Origin: Escherichia hormaechei_A
Lineage (GTDB): Bacteria > Pseudomonadota > Gammaproteobacteria > Enterobacterales > Enterobacteriaceae
Direction of reading: 5' to 3'
Length of the DNA stretch: 64,000 nt
Assembly (NCBI GenBank): GCA_042434945.1
Contig: CP170191.1
Span: 1,922,001 to 1,986,000 of the forward strand
Shown: one piece after another, positions 9,195 through 17,815 of the stretch
How the letters are laid out: every line of letters begins with the position of its first letter
Position numbering within the stretch: position 1 is the first letter of the stretch
Position numbers and translations under genes: made by a program
The notes under the pieces: model-generated
What the model saw: only the letters and a program-made list of their open reading frames with translations
Databases searched by the model: none
What the model was told of the DNA's origin: nothing

Positions 9195-9430
9195 GGCGTG
9201 GAGGTTACCTTGTTTTCCACGTAATTAATAATTTTTATTTTGTATTGATTATAATAATTCATTCATGGCATCAATCGTTATTTCTACCGCATCATTTGGT
9301 TTAGATTTTACTTAACCCGTAACAATTATATTTTATTCATCCGCCGTCAGAGTGATTTAGCATGGGACAGCTTTCCAGCCCGGAAAGTTCACGAAGTAAT
9401 AAAAAAAATAACTGCAAAGGAATAATCAAA
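9195..9430. other. Upstream region of micC and ompN
   Basis: This AT-rich stretch holds the divergent promoters of micC (minus) and ompN (plus). The ompN leader ends with GCAAAGGAATAATCAAA before the ATG at 9431. An in-frame upstream ATG at 9362 lacks a ribosome site and a signal peptide context and is not used. I cannot assign promoter boxes with confidence. Confidence 0.5.
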
Positions 9431-10559
9431 ATGCAAAGAAAAGTACTGGCACTGATGATCCCCGCTTTGTTAATGGCTGGCGCCGCTCACGCAGCTGAAA
9501 TTTATAATAAAGACGGCAATAAACTGGATCTGTATGGCAAAGTAGATGGTCTGCATTATTTCTCTGACGACGCGTCTAAAGATGGCGATCAAACCTATAT
9601 GCGACTGGGCTTCAAAGGTGAAACCCAAATCAACGACATGATGACCGGCTTCGCACAATGGGAATACAACATTCAGGCAAACAACACCGAAGGTTCTGAC
9701 AATCAGTCCTGGACGCGTCTGGCCTTCGCGGGTGTGAAGGTGGGCGATTACGGTTCTTTCGAATTACGGACGTAATTATGGCGTAATGTACGACATCGAA
9801 GGCTGGACCGATATGCTGCCTGAATTTGGCGGTGACTCTTATACCAATGCAGACAACTTTATGGACTGGTCGAGCCAATGGCGTCGCGACTTATCGTAAT
9901 ACTGATTCTTCGGTCTGGTAAATGGTCTGAACTTCGCGGTGCAGTATCAAGGTAACAACGAAGGTAATAACTGCGACGAGAATTTCTGCTCTACCAATGA
10001 AGGGACCAACAACGGTCGTGATACACGTCATGAAAATGGTGACGGTTACGGTATATCCGCAACCTACGATTTCGGCATGGGCTTCAGCGCAGGTGCGGCA
10101 TATACTTCATCTGACCGTACCAACGATCAGGTAAATTACACTACTGCGGGCGGCGATACTGCGGATGCATGGACCGCAGGTCTGAAATACGATGCCAACA
10201 ACATTTATCTGGCGGCAATGTATTCCGAAACCCGCAATATGACGCCGTACGGCGACAATGCAGATGCGGTGGCAAACAAAACCCAGAACTTCGAAGTCAC
10301 CGCACAATATCAGTTCGATTTCGGTCTGCGTCCGGCTATTTCCTATTTACAGTCCAAAGGTAAAGACCTGGGCAATGGCCAGGACGATAAAGATCTGGTG
10401 AAATACGCTGACGTCGGTGCTACCTACTATTTCAACAAAAACATGTCCACCTATGTTGATTATAAAATCAACCTGCTGGATGAAGATGATTCGTTCTACA
10501 AAAACAATGGCATCGGTACGGATGACATTGTAGCGTTAGGTCTGGTTTACCAGTTCTAA
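9431..10559 (+). pseudogene. ompN: Outer membrane porin OmpN, frameshifted
   Basis: A trimeric general porin of the OmpC/OmpF/OmpN family with a 21-residue signal peptide (ending AGAAHA) and the mature start AEIYNKDGNKLDLYGK. The frame is broken by three 1-base changes relative to the porin reading. There is an extra T at 9764-9765 (GAATTAC for GAATAC), an extra G at 9863-9864 (ATGGACT for ATGACT), and a missing T near 9907 (GATTCTTC for GATTTCTTC). The net shift is +1 and the tail from about 9939 ends with the normal porin terminus LGLVYQF. A functional porin is not encoded as written. All three sites are at short repeats, so sequencing error is possible. Confidence 0.85.
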
Positions 10560-10564
10560 TCCCG

Positions 10565-10595
10565 TTAGCCCGCAGCGACCTGCGGGCTAATTTTT
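10565..10595 (+). terminator. Terminator after ompN
   Basis: The inverted repeat TTAGCCCGCAG-CGAC-CTGCGGGCTAA is followed by TTTTT. It lies 5 bp after the ompN stop and overlaps the stop of the convergent GFA-family gene. Confidence 0.85.
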
Positions 10596-11016
10596 ATCGC
10601 TGTTTCGCCTGTTCTTTGCGGAAAGAGAGATAACCAAATACCCCGCTGTCGCCATCCATAGGGTGATTAACTCCATCCATTACCACCACTTCCGGGAAGT
10701 CAAATGGCGTGACATTTTCCAGACAAGCGACATTCACACCATATTCATTGGGATTGGAACGTCGTTGGTGGAACGTGTAAATACCGCAAATCGAACAGAA
10801 GAAATGGCGCGCCGTGCCGGTGTTGAAACGGTACTCTGTGAGCGTGTCCGCGCCCTGCGTCACCTTAATGCCCGTCAAAGGCGCGGAAACCACGACCGCC
10901 CCACGCATCCTGCAAAACGAGCAGCTACATCGACGCGCGGTATTCAGGCCGTCCGTCAGCTCAACCGTAAATTTCACCGCCCCACAATGACACTGTGCAT
11001 GACGAATGTCAGCCAT
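10594..11016 (-). CDS. GFA (glutathione-dependent formaldehyde-activating)/CENP-V family zinc protein
   Basis: A 140-residue protein of the GFA fold. Zinc ligands are visible in AQCHCGAV near residue 8, RCSCSFC near residue 29 and FFCSICGIYTFH near residue 72. Family members include formaldehyde-glutathione adduct enzymes, but most are uncharacterised and the substrate here is unknown. It starts 3 bp after the stop of the 65-residue gene upstream, so the two probably form one transcript. In K-12 uspF and the Rac prophage lie between ompN and ttcA; this gene is not part of that arrangement. Confidence 0.8.
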   Translation of the reverse strand: MADIRHAQCHCGAVKFTVELTDGLNTARRCSCSFCRMRGAVVVSAPLTGIKVTQGADTLTEYRFNTGTARHFFCSICGIYTFHQRRSNPNEYGVNVACLENVTPFDFPEVVVMDGVNHPMDGDSGVFGYLSFRKEQAKQR

Positions 11017-11019
11017 CGC

Positions 11020-11217
11020 TTATACCCCTTTTCTCACTAACTCAGCCGCTTTTAAAAAGACCTCATCTACAATACCATCCCCCTTCTGCCTGCCGAGCCT
11101 TACCAGCTCATCGACAATACTTTCACGGTTGATGATCTTCTGGGATGAAACCAGCCCAATAACGGCGGCACCAATCGCCAGCCCAACTAATCCTGTCTGT
11201 TCGTCTTTATTTTTCAT
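11020..11217 (-). CDS. Small protein of unknown function, 65 residues
   Basis: The protein starts MKNKDEQTGLVGLAIGAAV, with a short hydrophobic segment (about residues 9-23), then a charged amphipathic C-terminal half ending AELVRKGV. AAGGGAGCG upstream of the ATG supports translation. It is immediately upstream of the GFA-family gene. I do not recognise the family. The hydrophobic stretch could be a membrane anchor. Confidence 0.55.
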   Translation of the reverse strand: MKNKDEQTGLVGLAIGAAVIGLVSSQKIINRESIVDELVRLGRQKGDGIVDEVFLKAAELVRKGV

Positions 11218-11407
11218 AGAAGCGCTCCCTTGTCCCCCTCAAAAGCGTAGCAGGAGAACTGTAAAACGCGCTGGTACGCGGGAATGAGATCCGTGCTTTA
11301 TCTCAGCTGTTCGTCCGGCAAAACAGGAGGGATTCTGAGCGGTTATCAGACAACGTTGATGAGGATAACGTGAACAGCGGTGCGCGTAGAGAGGCCGTAA
11401 TGGGTGT

Positions 11408-11430
11408 TAAAACCGCCTTCGTAAAGGCGG
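11408..11430 (-). terminator. Terminator of the 43-residue gene
   Basis: On the minus strand the stem CCGCCTT-TACG-AAGGCGG is followed by TTTT. It lies just downstream of the small gene at 11438 and supports that gene as a transcription unit. Confidence 0.75.
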
Positions 11431-11437
11431 CTGATCA

Positions 11438-11569
11438 TTACTCTGGATCTTTATCGCCTGATTCAGGCGCTGAGCCAGGATCATCTTTCGGTTTTCTTCC
11501 ATCCTTTTCCGGGTTATCCGGGCTGGGATTATAATCAGGATGGTCACCATGAACGGGACGGTCAGTCAT
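11438..11569 (-). CDS. Small hydrophilic protein, Pro/Asp/Lys-rich, 43 residues
   Basis: The peptide starts MTDRPVHGDHPDYNPSPD and ends SGDKDPE. It is very hydrophilic, probably disordered, and has no cysteine. The start is set by the strong ribosome site GGAGGTGAAA directly before the ATG; the longer in-frame reading has none. A hairpin terminator follows. I do not recognise a function. Confidence 0.55.
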   Translation of the reverse strand: MTDRPVHGDHPDYNPSPDNPEKDGRKPKDDPGSAPESGDKDPE

Positions 11570-11642
11570 TTTCACCTCCGTTTTTACTGCGTAAGCTGTA
11601 AGTGTAGACAACCCTTCAGTCTTAACCAAACTTCTCCTGTGG

Positions 11643-11837
11643 GGCTCATTTGTAAATCGTGCTGGCATTCGGCGCTGCAATCCGTACCATACACGACACA
11701 CTTTCGCATACTGGTTTTTACCGGTAGCCGCAAACCCGTCTTTTATCGCTAACCAGATGGGGCACGTAAATGCGCAGATGGTGTATGAAATCTATGCTAC
11801 ATGGATAGAAGAGATGAACACGAAGCTGACGCTTTGA
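11643..11837 (+). pseudogene. 3' relic of a Rac-type phage tyrosine integrase
   Basis: One frame without a start reads about 65 residues of an integrase C-terminus. NRAGIRRCNPYHTRHTF carries the R-H-x-x-R box region, FIANQMGH carries the second conserved histidine, and MVYEIYATW the region of the catalytic tyrosine. It ends LTL and stop. This closely resembles the end of E. coli Rac IntR. It lies 48 bp upstream of ttcA in the same orientation, the place intR occupies beside ttcA in K-12. The 5' two thirds of the gene and the rest of any prophage are absent. Confidence 0.82.
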
Positions 11838-11885
11838 AATCGTTTTCCTCAACCTGTGCCCCATTTGAGATCTGAGTAACGAATA

Positions 11886-12821
11886 ATGCAAGAAAATCAA
11901 CAAATTACAAAGAAAGAACAATACAACCTGAACAAATTACAAAAACGTCTGCGTCGTAACGTGGGCGAAGCCATTGCTGACTTCAATATGATTGAAGAAG
12001 GCGATCGCATCATGGTTTGCCTCTCAGGGGGTAAAGACAGCTATACCATGCTGGAGATTCTGCGCAATTTGCAGCAAAGCGCGCCAATCAATTTTTCGCT
12101 GGTGGCTGTTAACCTCGATCAAAAGCAACCGGGCTTCCCAGAACACGTTCTGCCCGAGTATCTTGAAAAGCTGGGCGTTGAGTACAAGATTGTCGAAGAG
12201 AACACTTACGGTATCGTGAAAGAGAAGATTCCAGAGGGCAAAACCACTTGCTCACTGTGTTCTCGCCTTCGTCGCGGTATCCTTTATCGTACCGCAACGG
12301 AACTGGGGGCGACGAAGATCGCGTTGGGTCACCATCGTGACGATATCCTGCAAACGTTGTTCTTAAATATGTTCTACGGCGGCAAGATGAAAGGTATGCC
12401 TCCGAAACTGATGAGCGATGATGGCAAACATATCGTTATTCGTCCGCTGGCCTACTGCCGCGAGAAAGATATTCAGCGATTTGCCGATGCAAAAGCGTTC
12501 CCGATTATTCCGTGCAACCTGTGCGGTTCACAGCCTAACCTGCAACGTCAGGTGATTGCTGACATGTTGCGTGACTGGGATAAACGTTATCCAGGGCGTA
12601 TCGAGACGATGTTCAGCGCGATGCAGAATGTGGTGCCGTCGCATCTGTGCGATACCAACCTGTTCGATTTCAAAGGCATCACCCACGGTTCTGAAGTGGT
12701 TAACGGGGGTGATCTGGCGTTTGATCGCGAAGAGATCCCACTACAACCGGCGGGCTGGCAGCCAGAAGAAGATGAAAATCAGTTGGATGAGTTACGGCTG
12801 AATGTGGTTGAAGTGAAATAA
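11886..12821 (+). CDS. ttcA: tRNA 2-thiocytidine(32) synthetase
   Basis: A 311-residue PP-loop enzyme that thiolates C32 of several tRNAs, using ATP and an iron-sulfur cluster. The PP-loop SGGKDS is at residues 47-52, and cluster cysteines are in TTCSLCSR (122 and 125) and IPCNLCG. The gene is complete although Rac-type prophages integrate in its 5' end; the integrase relic lies just upstream. The protein appears identical to E. coli K-12 TtcA from memory. The native promoter may have been replaced by prophage-derived sequence. Confidence 0.96.
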   Translation: MQENQQITKKEQYNLNKLQKRLRRNVGEAIADFNMIEEGDRIMVCLSGGKDSYTMLEILRNLQQSAPINFSLVAVNLDQKQPGFPEHVLPEYLEKLGVEYKIVEENTYGIVKEKIPEGKTTCSLCSRLRRGILYRTATELGATKIALGHHRDDILQTLFLNMFYGGKMKGMPPKLMSDDGKHIVIRPLAYCREKDIQRFADAKAFPIIPCNLCGSQPNLQRQVIADMLRDWDKRYPGRIETMFSAMQNVVPSHLCDTNLFDFKGITHGSEVVNGGDLAFDREEIPLQPAGWQPEEDENQLDELRLNVVEVK

Positions 12822-12829
12822 CCAGGATA

Positions 12830-12905
12830 GCGCCCGATGCGCAAGCGTATCGGGCTACTCTTATGGAGGCCGGATAAGACGCGGCCAGCGTCGCATCCGG
12901 CAATC
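12830..12905. repeat. REP/BIME-type palindromic repeat
   Basis: Two adjacent imperfect palindromes are present: GCCCGATGCG-CAAG-CGTATCGGGC, then GCCGGATAAG...GTCGCATCCGGC. The second has the typical enterobacterial REP sequence. They sit in the space between the convergent ttcA and dbpA, where REP elements stabilise mRNA 3' ends. Confidence 0.85.
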
Positions 12906-12949
12906 CCGAATAAGATATTTACTCTTGCACCCGGCAATTCAACATTTCA

Positions 12950-14323
12950 TTATTTTAATAACCGCACCCGGCACGTTTTTCCTTTAATCTTCCCGCCCTG
13001 TAACTGTTTCCATGCTTTATGAGCAACAGCCTGACGGACCGCGACATAGACATGCGCCGGATGCACGGCGATTTTGCCAATATCTGCGCCATCAAGCCCG
13101 ATATCTCCTGTCAGTGCACCTAATACATCACCCGGGCGCATTTTGGCTTTTTTCCCGCCATCGATACACAACGTTGCCATTTCTGCTTCCAGCGTCGCAA
13201 TGGAACTATTAGCTGGCGGCGTTTGCCAGTTAAGTTTTATCTGCAACATGTCAGAAATGACATTGGCCCGCTGTGCTTCTTCCGGAGCACAGAAACTGAT
13301 CGCCAGACCGCTATTTCCTGCACGAGCTGTACGACCGATGCGATGTACATGAACTTCAGGGTCCCACGCCAGCTCAAAGTTCACCACCAGCTCAAGCGAT
13401 TTAATATCCAGACCACGCGCAGCAACATCAGTCGCGACCAGTACACGGGCGCTACCGTTAGCAAAACGTACCAGGGTCTGATCGCGATCGCGTTGCTCCA
13501 AATCGCCGTGTAATGACAATGCACTTTGCCCTACTTCATTCAGCGCGTCGCAGACAGCCTGGCAATCTTTTTTGGTATTGCAAAACACCACGCAAGAGGA
13601 TGGCTGATGCAAGCTTAATAACCGTTGCAACAGAGGAATTTTGCCTTTGCTGGATGTCTCATAAAATTGTTGTTCAATGGGTGGCAAAGCATCTGTTGAG
13701 TCAATTTCAATCGCCAAAGGATCGCGTTGCACTCGTCCGCTGATTGCAGCGATGGCTTCCGGCCAGGTTGCCGAAAACAGAAGCGTCTGTCGAGATGCAG
13801 GCGCAAAACGGATGACATCATCAATGGCATCGCTAAATCCCATATCCAGCATGCGGTCGGCCTCATCCATCACCAGCGTATTCAACGCATCCAGTGATAC
13901 CGTGCCTTTTTGCAGGTGATCCAGCAAACGCCCCGGCGTTGCCACGATAATATGCGGCGCATGTTGCAACGAATCACGCTGCATACCGAACGGTTGACCA
14001 CCGCACAACGTCAAAATTTTGGTATTTGGCAGAAAACGCGCCAGCCGACGCAATTCACCTGCCACCTGATCCGCCAGTTCACGCGTAGGACACAGCACTA
14101 AAGCCTGGGTTTGAAATAGCGACGCATCAATTTGCTGTAACAAGCCGAGGCCAAAAGCCGCCGTTTTGCCGCTGCCGGTTTTCGCCTGCACGCGAACATC
14201 TTTTCCGGCAAGGATCGCCGGAAGCGCGGCGGCCTGCACCGGCGTCATGGTTAAATAACCCAACTCATTAAGGTTCGTGAGTTGGGCGGGAGGCAAAACA
14301 TTCAGGGTAGAAAAAGCGGTCAC
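12950..14323 (-). CDS. dbpA: ATP-dependent RNA helicase DbpA
   Basis: A 457-residue DEAD-box helicase, stimulated by hairpin 92 of 23S rRNA and active in large-subunit assembly. In order: Q motif region, motif I AKTGSGKT, motif II DEAD in VMDEADRMLD, motif III SAT, motif VI HRIGRTARAG. The C-terminal RNA-binding domain ends KGKTCRVRLLK. It is full length and appears almost identical to the K-12 protein. It is convergent with ttcA. Confidence 0.96.
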   Translation of the reverse strand: MTAFSTLNVLPPAQLTNLNELGYLTMTPVQAAALPAILAGKDVRVQAKTGSGKTAAFGLGLLQQIDASLFQTQALVLCPTRELADQVAGELRRLARFLPNTKILTLCGGQPFGMQRDSLQHAPHIIVATPGRLLDHLQKGTVSLDALNTLVMDEADRMLDMGFSDAIDDVIRFAPASRQTLLFSATWPEAIAAISGRVQRDPLAIEIDSTDALPPIEQQFYETSSKGKIPLLQRLLSLHQPSSCVVFCNTKKDCQAVCDALNEVGQSALSLHGDLEQRDRDQTLVRFANGSARVLVATDVAARGLDIKSLELVVNFELAWDPEVHVHRIGRTARAGNSGLAISFCAPEEAQRANVISDMLQIKLNWQTPPANSSIATLEAEMATLCIDGGKKAKMRPGDVLGALTGDIGLDGADIGKIAVHPAHVYVAVRQAVAHKAWKQLQGGKIKGKTCRVRLLK

Positions 14324-14352
14324 AATCTATTCTCGTGGTCATCGACGCAAAG

Positions 14353-14538
14353 TTAGCAGGCGCGTATCCTCGCAGATCTACGCTCACGATGCGACAATTT
14401 AATCGGTTCTTCATCGGGTGGTGGGTCAGGCATGGGTTGCGGGCGAGGGATCGGATCGGGCACTGGAACAGGATCGCCAATCGGTTCAGGGCAGGAATTT
14501 GCAAATAAATAAGTGTCGTCATATTTCCCTCTGGTCAT
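14353..14538 (-). CDS. Small Pro-rich protein between fnrS and dbpA
   Basis: A 61-residue hydrophilic peptide starting MTRGKYDDTYLFANSCPEP with a run of proline-rich dipeptides (GDPVPVPDPIPRPQ), ending with a basic segment (SHRERRSARIR). A similar small ORF is annotated between dbpA and zntB in E. coli relatives, but I am not sure of its symbol. The ribosome site is poor, so translation is uncertain. Confidence 0.45.
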   Translation of the reverse strand: MTRGKYDDTYLFANSCPEPIGDPVPVPDPIPRPQPMPDPPPDEEPIKLSHRERRSARIRAC

Positions 14539-14578
14539 TGGGTGGACTCTAAAGGGTAGACGCTGATAAATAACAGGC

Positions 14579-14700
14579 AAAAAAAAGCCGACTCATCAAA
14601 GTCGGCGTCGTACGAATCAATTGTGCTATGCAGTAATTCAAAAAAGGAAGTAAGACAATATGGAGCGCAACGCCCATCGCTTGACGTTGCATTCACCTGC
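14579..14700 (-). ncRNA. fnrS: FnrS small regulatory RNA
   Basis: An Hfq-binding sRNA of about 122 nt induced by FNR without oxygen. It represses aerobic-metabolism mRNAs such as sodB and maeA. The minus strand starts GCAGGTGAATGCAACGTC and ends with the hairpin GCCGACTTTGATGAGTCGGC and a T-run, matching the E. coli sRNA as I remember it along its full length. It sits between zntB and dbpA as in E. coli. The terminator hairpin (14579-14606) is part of the RNA. Confidence 0.93.
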
Positions 14701-14735
14701 AAGAGAGATATTGCCCTGAATGGGTAGAGAGTTTA

Positions 14736-14749
14736 TTGACTTCGCTCAA
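14736..14749 (-). promoter_or_regulatory. FNR site of the fnrS promoter
   Basis: The sequence TTGAGCGAAGTCAA on the minus strand fits the FNR pattern TTGA-N6-TCAA. Its centre is about 42 bp upstream of the predicted fnrS 5' end at 14700, the class II activator spacing. A CAATAT -10-like box lies at 14708-14713. Confidence 0.8.
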
Positions 14750-14795
14750 ACTTTGCGGCGTTTTTGTATACAGACAGCCGGAAAAATTGCTTTTG

Positions 14796-15780
14796 TTACA
14801 ACCATTTACTACGATGCAACCATAAAGCAACACCACCAATAAGAACAACTAACAGAATACAAAAAATTGAAAATCCGAATTGCCACCCGCCGCCAGGGAT
14901 CCCACCAAGGTTGACGCCAAATAACCCGGTCAGAAAGGTACTCGGGTAAAAAGACCATTGCCATCAACGACATTGTATAGGTACGACGAGCTAATTTTCC
15001 TGCATCACCTGAGCGATTTCATCCGCCATCACGCCAGTTCCGTGCTATCAGGCGTCGATTTCGTCAAGGCCGCGCCCAAGGCGATCGGCAATATCCTGCA
15101 TCCGACGGCGTTGGTCATCGCTCATCCACGGCAAACGTTCACTGGCAAGACGAGCATAAACATCACGTTGCGGTGCCATATAGCGACGCATCACAATTAA
15201 TTGTTTGCGCAGCAGAGCCAGGAATCCACGCGTGGGAATTTGCTGATCAAGGAGATTATCTTCAAGGTCGATAATTTTATCGTGCAGCTGCTCGATAAAT
15301 TCACTGGAATGATCGGTCAACGCATCGCACACATCCACCAGCCATCCCCCGCAATCGGTCGGACCCGTGCCCTCTTCCAGATCGCTCACCACATCGTCCA
15401 GCGCCAAGCACTTTGCGTTGTCGGGTCGAAACAATTAACCGCCCGTCCATATATACACGCATGGCGACCAGTTGATCCGGACGCTCATCCGTACTGCCGT
15501 TTATACAACGCAGCGTAATTAACGTCCCCTCACCCATCCGGCTGACGCGGGGTCTGAGACTTTCTCCCGCCAGCGCATCCCGAACGTTGTTGGGCAATAG
15601 CGGCGTGGACGCGAGCCACTCGGCGCTGTCCGGGTGCGTGTAGTTGAGGTGCAGCCAGCATGGATGTTCGCTGTCGATGTGATCCTGATCTTCAAGCGGC
15701 CTTGCGCCGCCTTGTCCATCAAACACCCATGCAAAAACTGCGTCAGGTACGTTAACCTCAGACCCTTTAATGCTCTCCAC
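14796..15780 (-). pseudogene. zntB: Zinc transporter ZntB (CorA family), multiply frameshifted
   Basis: The intact homologue is a 327-residue pentameric inner-membrane zinc transporter. All parts can be read here from MESIKGSEVNVPDAVFAW to LHRSKWL, including the GVN signature of the CorA family, but only by changing frame. Indels relative to the E. coli-like reading: extra C at 15404-15405, missing base near 15048, extra T at 15038-15039, missing A near 14993, extra G at 14944-14946. The part downstream of about 15405 looks E. coli-like, whereas the N-terminal 120 residues are diverged. As written no functional transporter is made. Confidence 0.85.
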
Positions 15781-15870
15781 AGCGCCTCCACCGTTTTATC
15801 TCTTTCGGTGTCAGTCTAGCTTTCGCCGAGGGTTAAGCAATAATTATGTGAGGCATCGTCCTGAATACGT

Positions 15871-17001
15871 TCAGGAATTCACCGCCCATTCGCGGCTTTT
15901 TAATGCATTATCAGTCTGGAACTCATTTTCCAGACGGAAATTACGTGTTCGTGTCTGGAGCTCAATCACCTGATTGCGCAGCACATCTGACGATCCATTG
16001 AGTTCTTCAACCATTGACACGTTGCTCTGCGTTACGCGTTCAAGCTCTGACAATGCCTGCGTAATTTGTGAAATACCTTTTTCCTGTTCTGATGTTGAGG
16101 CGGATATTTCATCCATCAGTCTGCTGACATTGCCCGAACCGGTAACAATGTCATGCATGTTTTTTTCGGCTTCAGAGACCACGTTAACGCCCTGCGTCAC
16201 GTTATGGCTGGTAACTTCAATCAGTGACTTAATATTTTTTGCCGCTTCGGCGCTACGATGCGCCAGGCTTCTCACCTCACCCGCGACCACAGAAAACCCT
16301 TTACCATGGTCGCCCGCTCTTGCCGCTTCAACGGCGGCGTTAAGCGCCAGAATATTGGTCTGAAAAGCGATACCGTCAATCAGCGAGATAATCTCTGTCA
16401 TTTGCTGGGCGCAGTCGGTAATCGACTGCATATTGTTCGCGACCTGCCCCATTAATTCTCCGCCTTTACGCGCCTGCAACGTCGCGAGATTCGCCTGTTC
16501 GCTGGCTAAACGGGTATTGTCGGCATTATTTTTTGTACTTGCAGCCATCTCTTCCATGCTGGCTGCCGTTTGCACCAGCGAAGCTGACTGCTGTTCTGTT
16601 TTGACGGAAAGCTGCGCGCTGCGTGAAGAGAGTTGATCTGAAAGGGTCATCGCGGTTTGCGAGGAGGCGCGAATCTCACGGACCAGCGTTGCAATGTTGC
16701 TGGAGAGACTATTAATCCCCGGGATCAGTCGTCCCGCACAGTTGTTACCAAATTCAGGTATCGACACGCCAAGTTTGCCTGACGTCACTTCTTCAATACT
16801 TTTTTTCACAGTATTGATGGGCGTCACAAGATATTTTGTCATGTACGCCCAAAGCAAAAATAAGGCGATGAATTGTACAATTATGACTGCAATAAAAAGC
16901 GAAGAATTTCGTGAAAATAGCGCTATAACTCCATCACTTACCAAAAATACACATAAAAGGAAATAGACAATGAACGTTCTGACACTAATATTTCTTAGCA
17001 T
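15871..17001 (-). CDS. Methyl-accepting chemotaxis protein without a periplasmic sensor domain
   Basis: A 376-residue chemoreceptor. Two hydrophobic helices (about residues 10-28 and 34-54) are separated by only a few residues, so no periplasmic ligand domain exists. A HAMP-like segment (about 55-105) and a long cytoplasmic coiled coil follow. The conserved CheA/CheW-contacting tip IDGIAFQTNILALNAAVEAARAG is near residues 220-242. The C-terminus lacks the NWETF-type pentapeptide that binds CheR/CheB. AGGAAAACGT precedes the ATG. Input may come from the membrane, the HAMP region or partner receptors. Confidence 0.88.
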   Translation of the reverse strand: MLRNISVRTFIVYFLLCVFLVSDGVIALFSRNSSLFIAVIIVQFIALFLLWAYMTKYLVTPINTVKKSIEEVTSGKLGVSIPEFGNNCAGRLIPGINSLSSNIATLVREIRASSQTAMTLSDQLSSRSAQLSVKTEQQSASLVQTAASMEEMAASTKNNADNTRLASEQANLATLQARKGGELMGQVANNMQSITDCAQQMTEIISLIDGIAFQTNILALNAAVEAARAGDHGKGFSVVAGEVRSLAHRSAEAAKNIKSLIEVTSHNVTQGVNVVSEAEKNMHDIVTGSGNVSRLMDEISASTSEQEKGISQITQALSELERVTQSNVSMVEELNGSSDVLRNQVIELQTRTRNFRLENEFQTDNALKSREWAVNS

Positions 17002-17298
17002 ACGTTTTCCTGGGACATTATATTTTGGTTGGCATTAAGGGTTATAGCATTGCCATACAAATTTGTCTTCACGTTCGTCGCTGGTTTGTTGTTTTGCAGT
17101 TTGATTTGCGCAGTTTTACTTAAGGCGGATAAAAAGCATGTTTTACGCTAAATGTCTGGCTTGTCGTTTGGTTGCTGATACCCCTTCAAAAATGGCAATT
17201 ATATATTTAAGGAGGGGTACTGTAGGGCGCCGTTGTTTAGTGGTGCTTAATAAGTTAACGTAGTTAATACGCGCCCCTCCCGTTAGAGTGGCTTACGT

Positions 17299-17787
17299 TC
17301 AGGCCAGATAGTCGATAGTCTGGAAAAAACAGTCCTCATTCATGAGAATATTCTCTTTTGCACTTTGATGCCCGCGACGAATATACCAGCCTGTATCAGG
17401 CGCCATGCTTAAATGGAATATCCTCGCCCCCGACAGACTATCGGGGACATTAATACTCATCGTCACACACCCCTTCTCCGGCCCCCTGATCACCTGTTCT
17501 GGCATAATGGTGACGCTGCGATCCCCATTTTGCAAAATGATCGTCGTAATGGCATAACGACATATACCGCTACTGAGGCTGTAGCCAACCGTACTTAAAT
17601 CGGTGATATGTTTTTTAGATAAAAATATTTCAATACCAGAACCTTCAAACCATGTAATGATTTGCTGCGCAAGATCCTCCATCCGCTCACAAAACGCCCT
17701 GACTTCGGCCTCAGCCGTATTAACATAGATTGGTTTGTCCCCGATATTCTGTTGCACTTTCTTAAAAAAACGCTCTCTTGCTGACAT
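17299..17787 (-). CDS. Uncharacterised protein at the 3' end of the T6SS operon
   Basis: A 162-residue soluble protein starting MSARERFFKKVQQNIGDKPI and ending FFQTIDYLA. It has no signal peptide, membrane segment or motif that I recognise. It starts 28 bp after tagA in the same orientation and is the last gene of the cluster, so co-transcription is likely. It could be an accessory T6SS factor or a cargo or immunity gene; nothing in the sequence decides between these. Confidence 0.6.
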   Translation of the reverse strand: MSARERFFKKVQQNIGDKPIYVNTAEAEVRAFCERMEDLAQQIITWFEGSGIEIFLSKKHITDLSTVGYSLSSGICRYAITTIILQNGDRSVTIMPEQVIRGPEKGCVTMSINVPDSLSGARIFHLSMAPDTGWYIRRGHQSAKENILMNEDCFFQTIDYLA

Positions 17788-17815
17788 GTCAACTCCGTGT
17801 TTTTCGCCAGTCTCA

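Noticed and set aside
11718..11921. Minus-strand ORF upstream of ttcA
   Set aside because: It overlaps the integrase relic, which explains the coding signal on the other strand, and has no ribosome site.
12830..12905. Direct or palindromic repeats as a CRISPR fragment
   Set aside because: There are only two different palindromes with REP consensus, no regular spacers and no cas genes.
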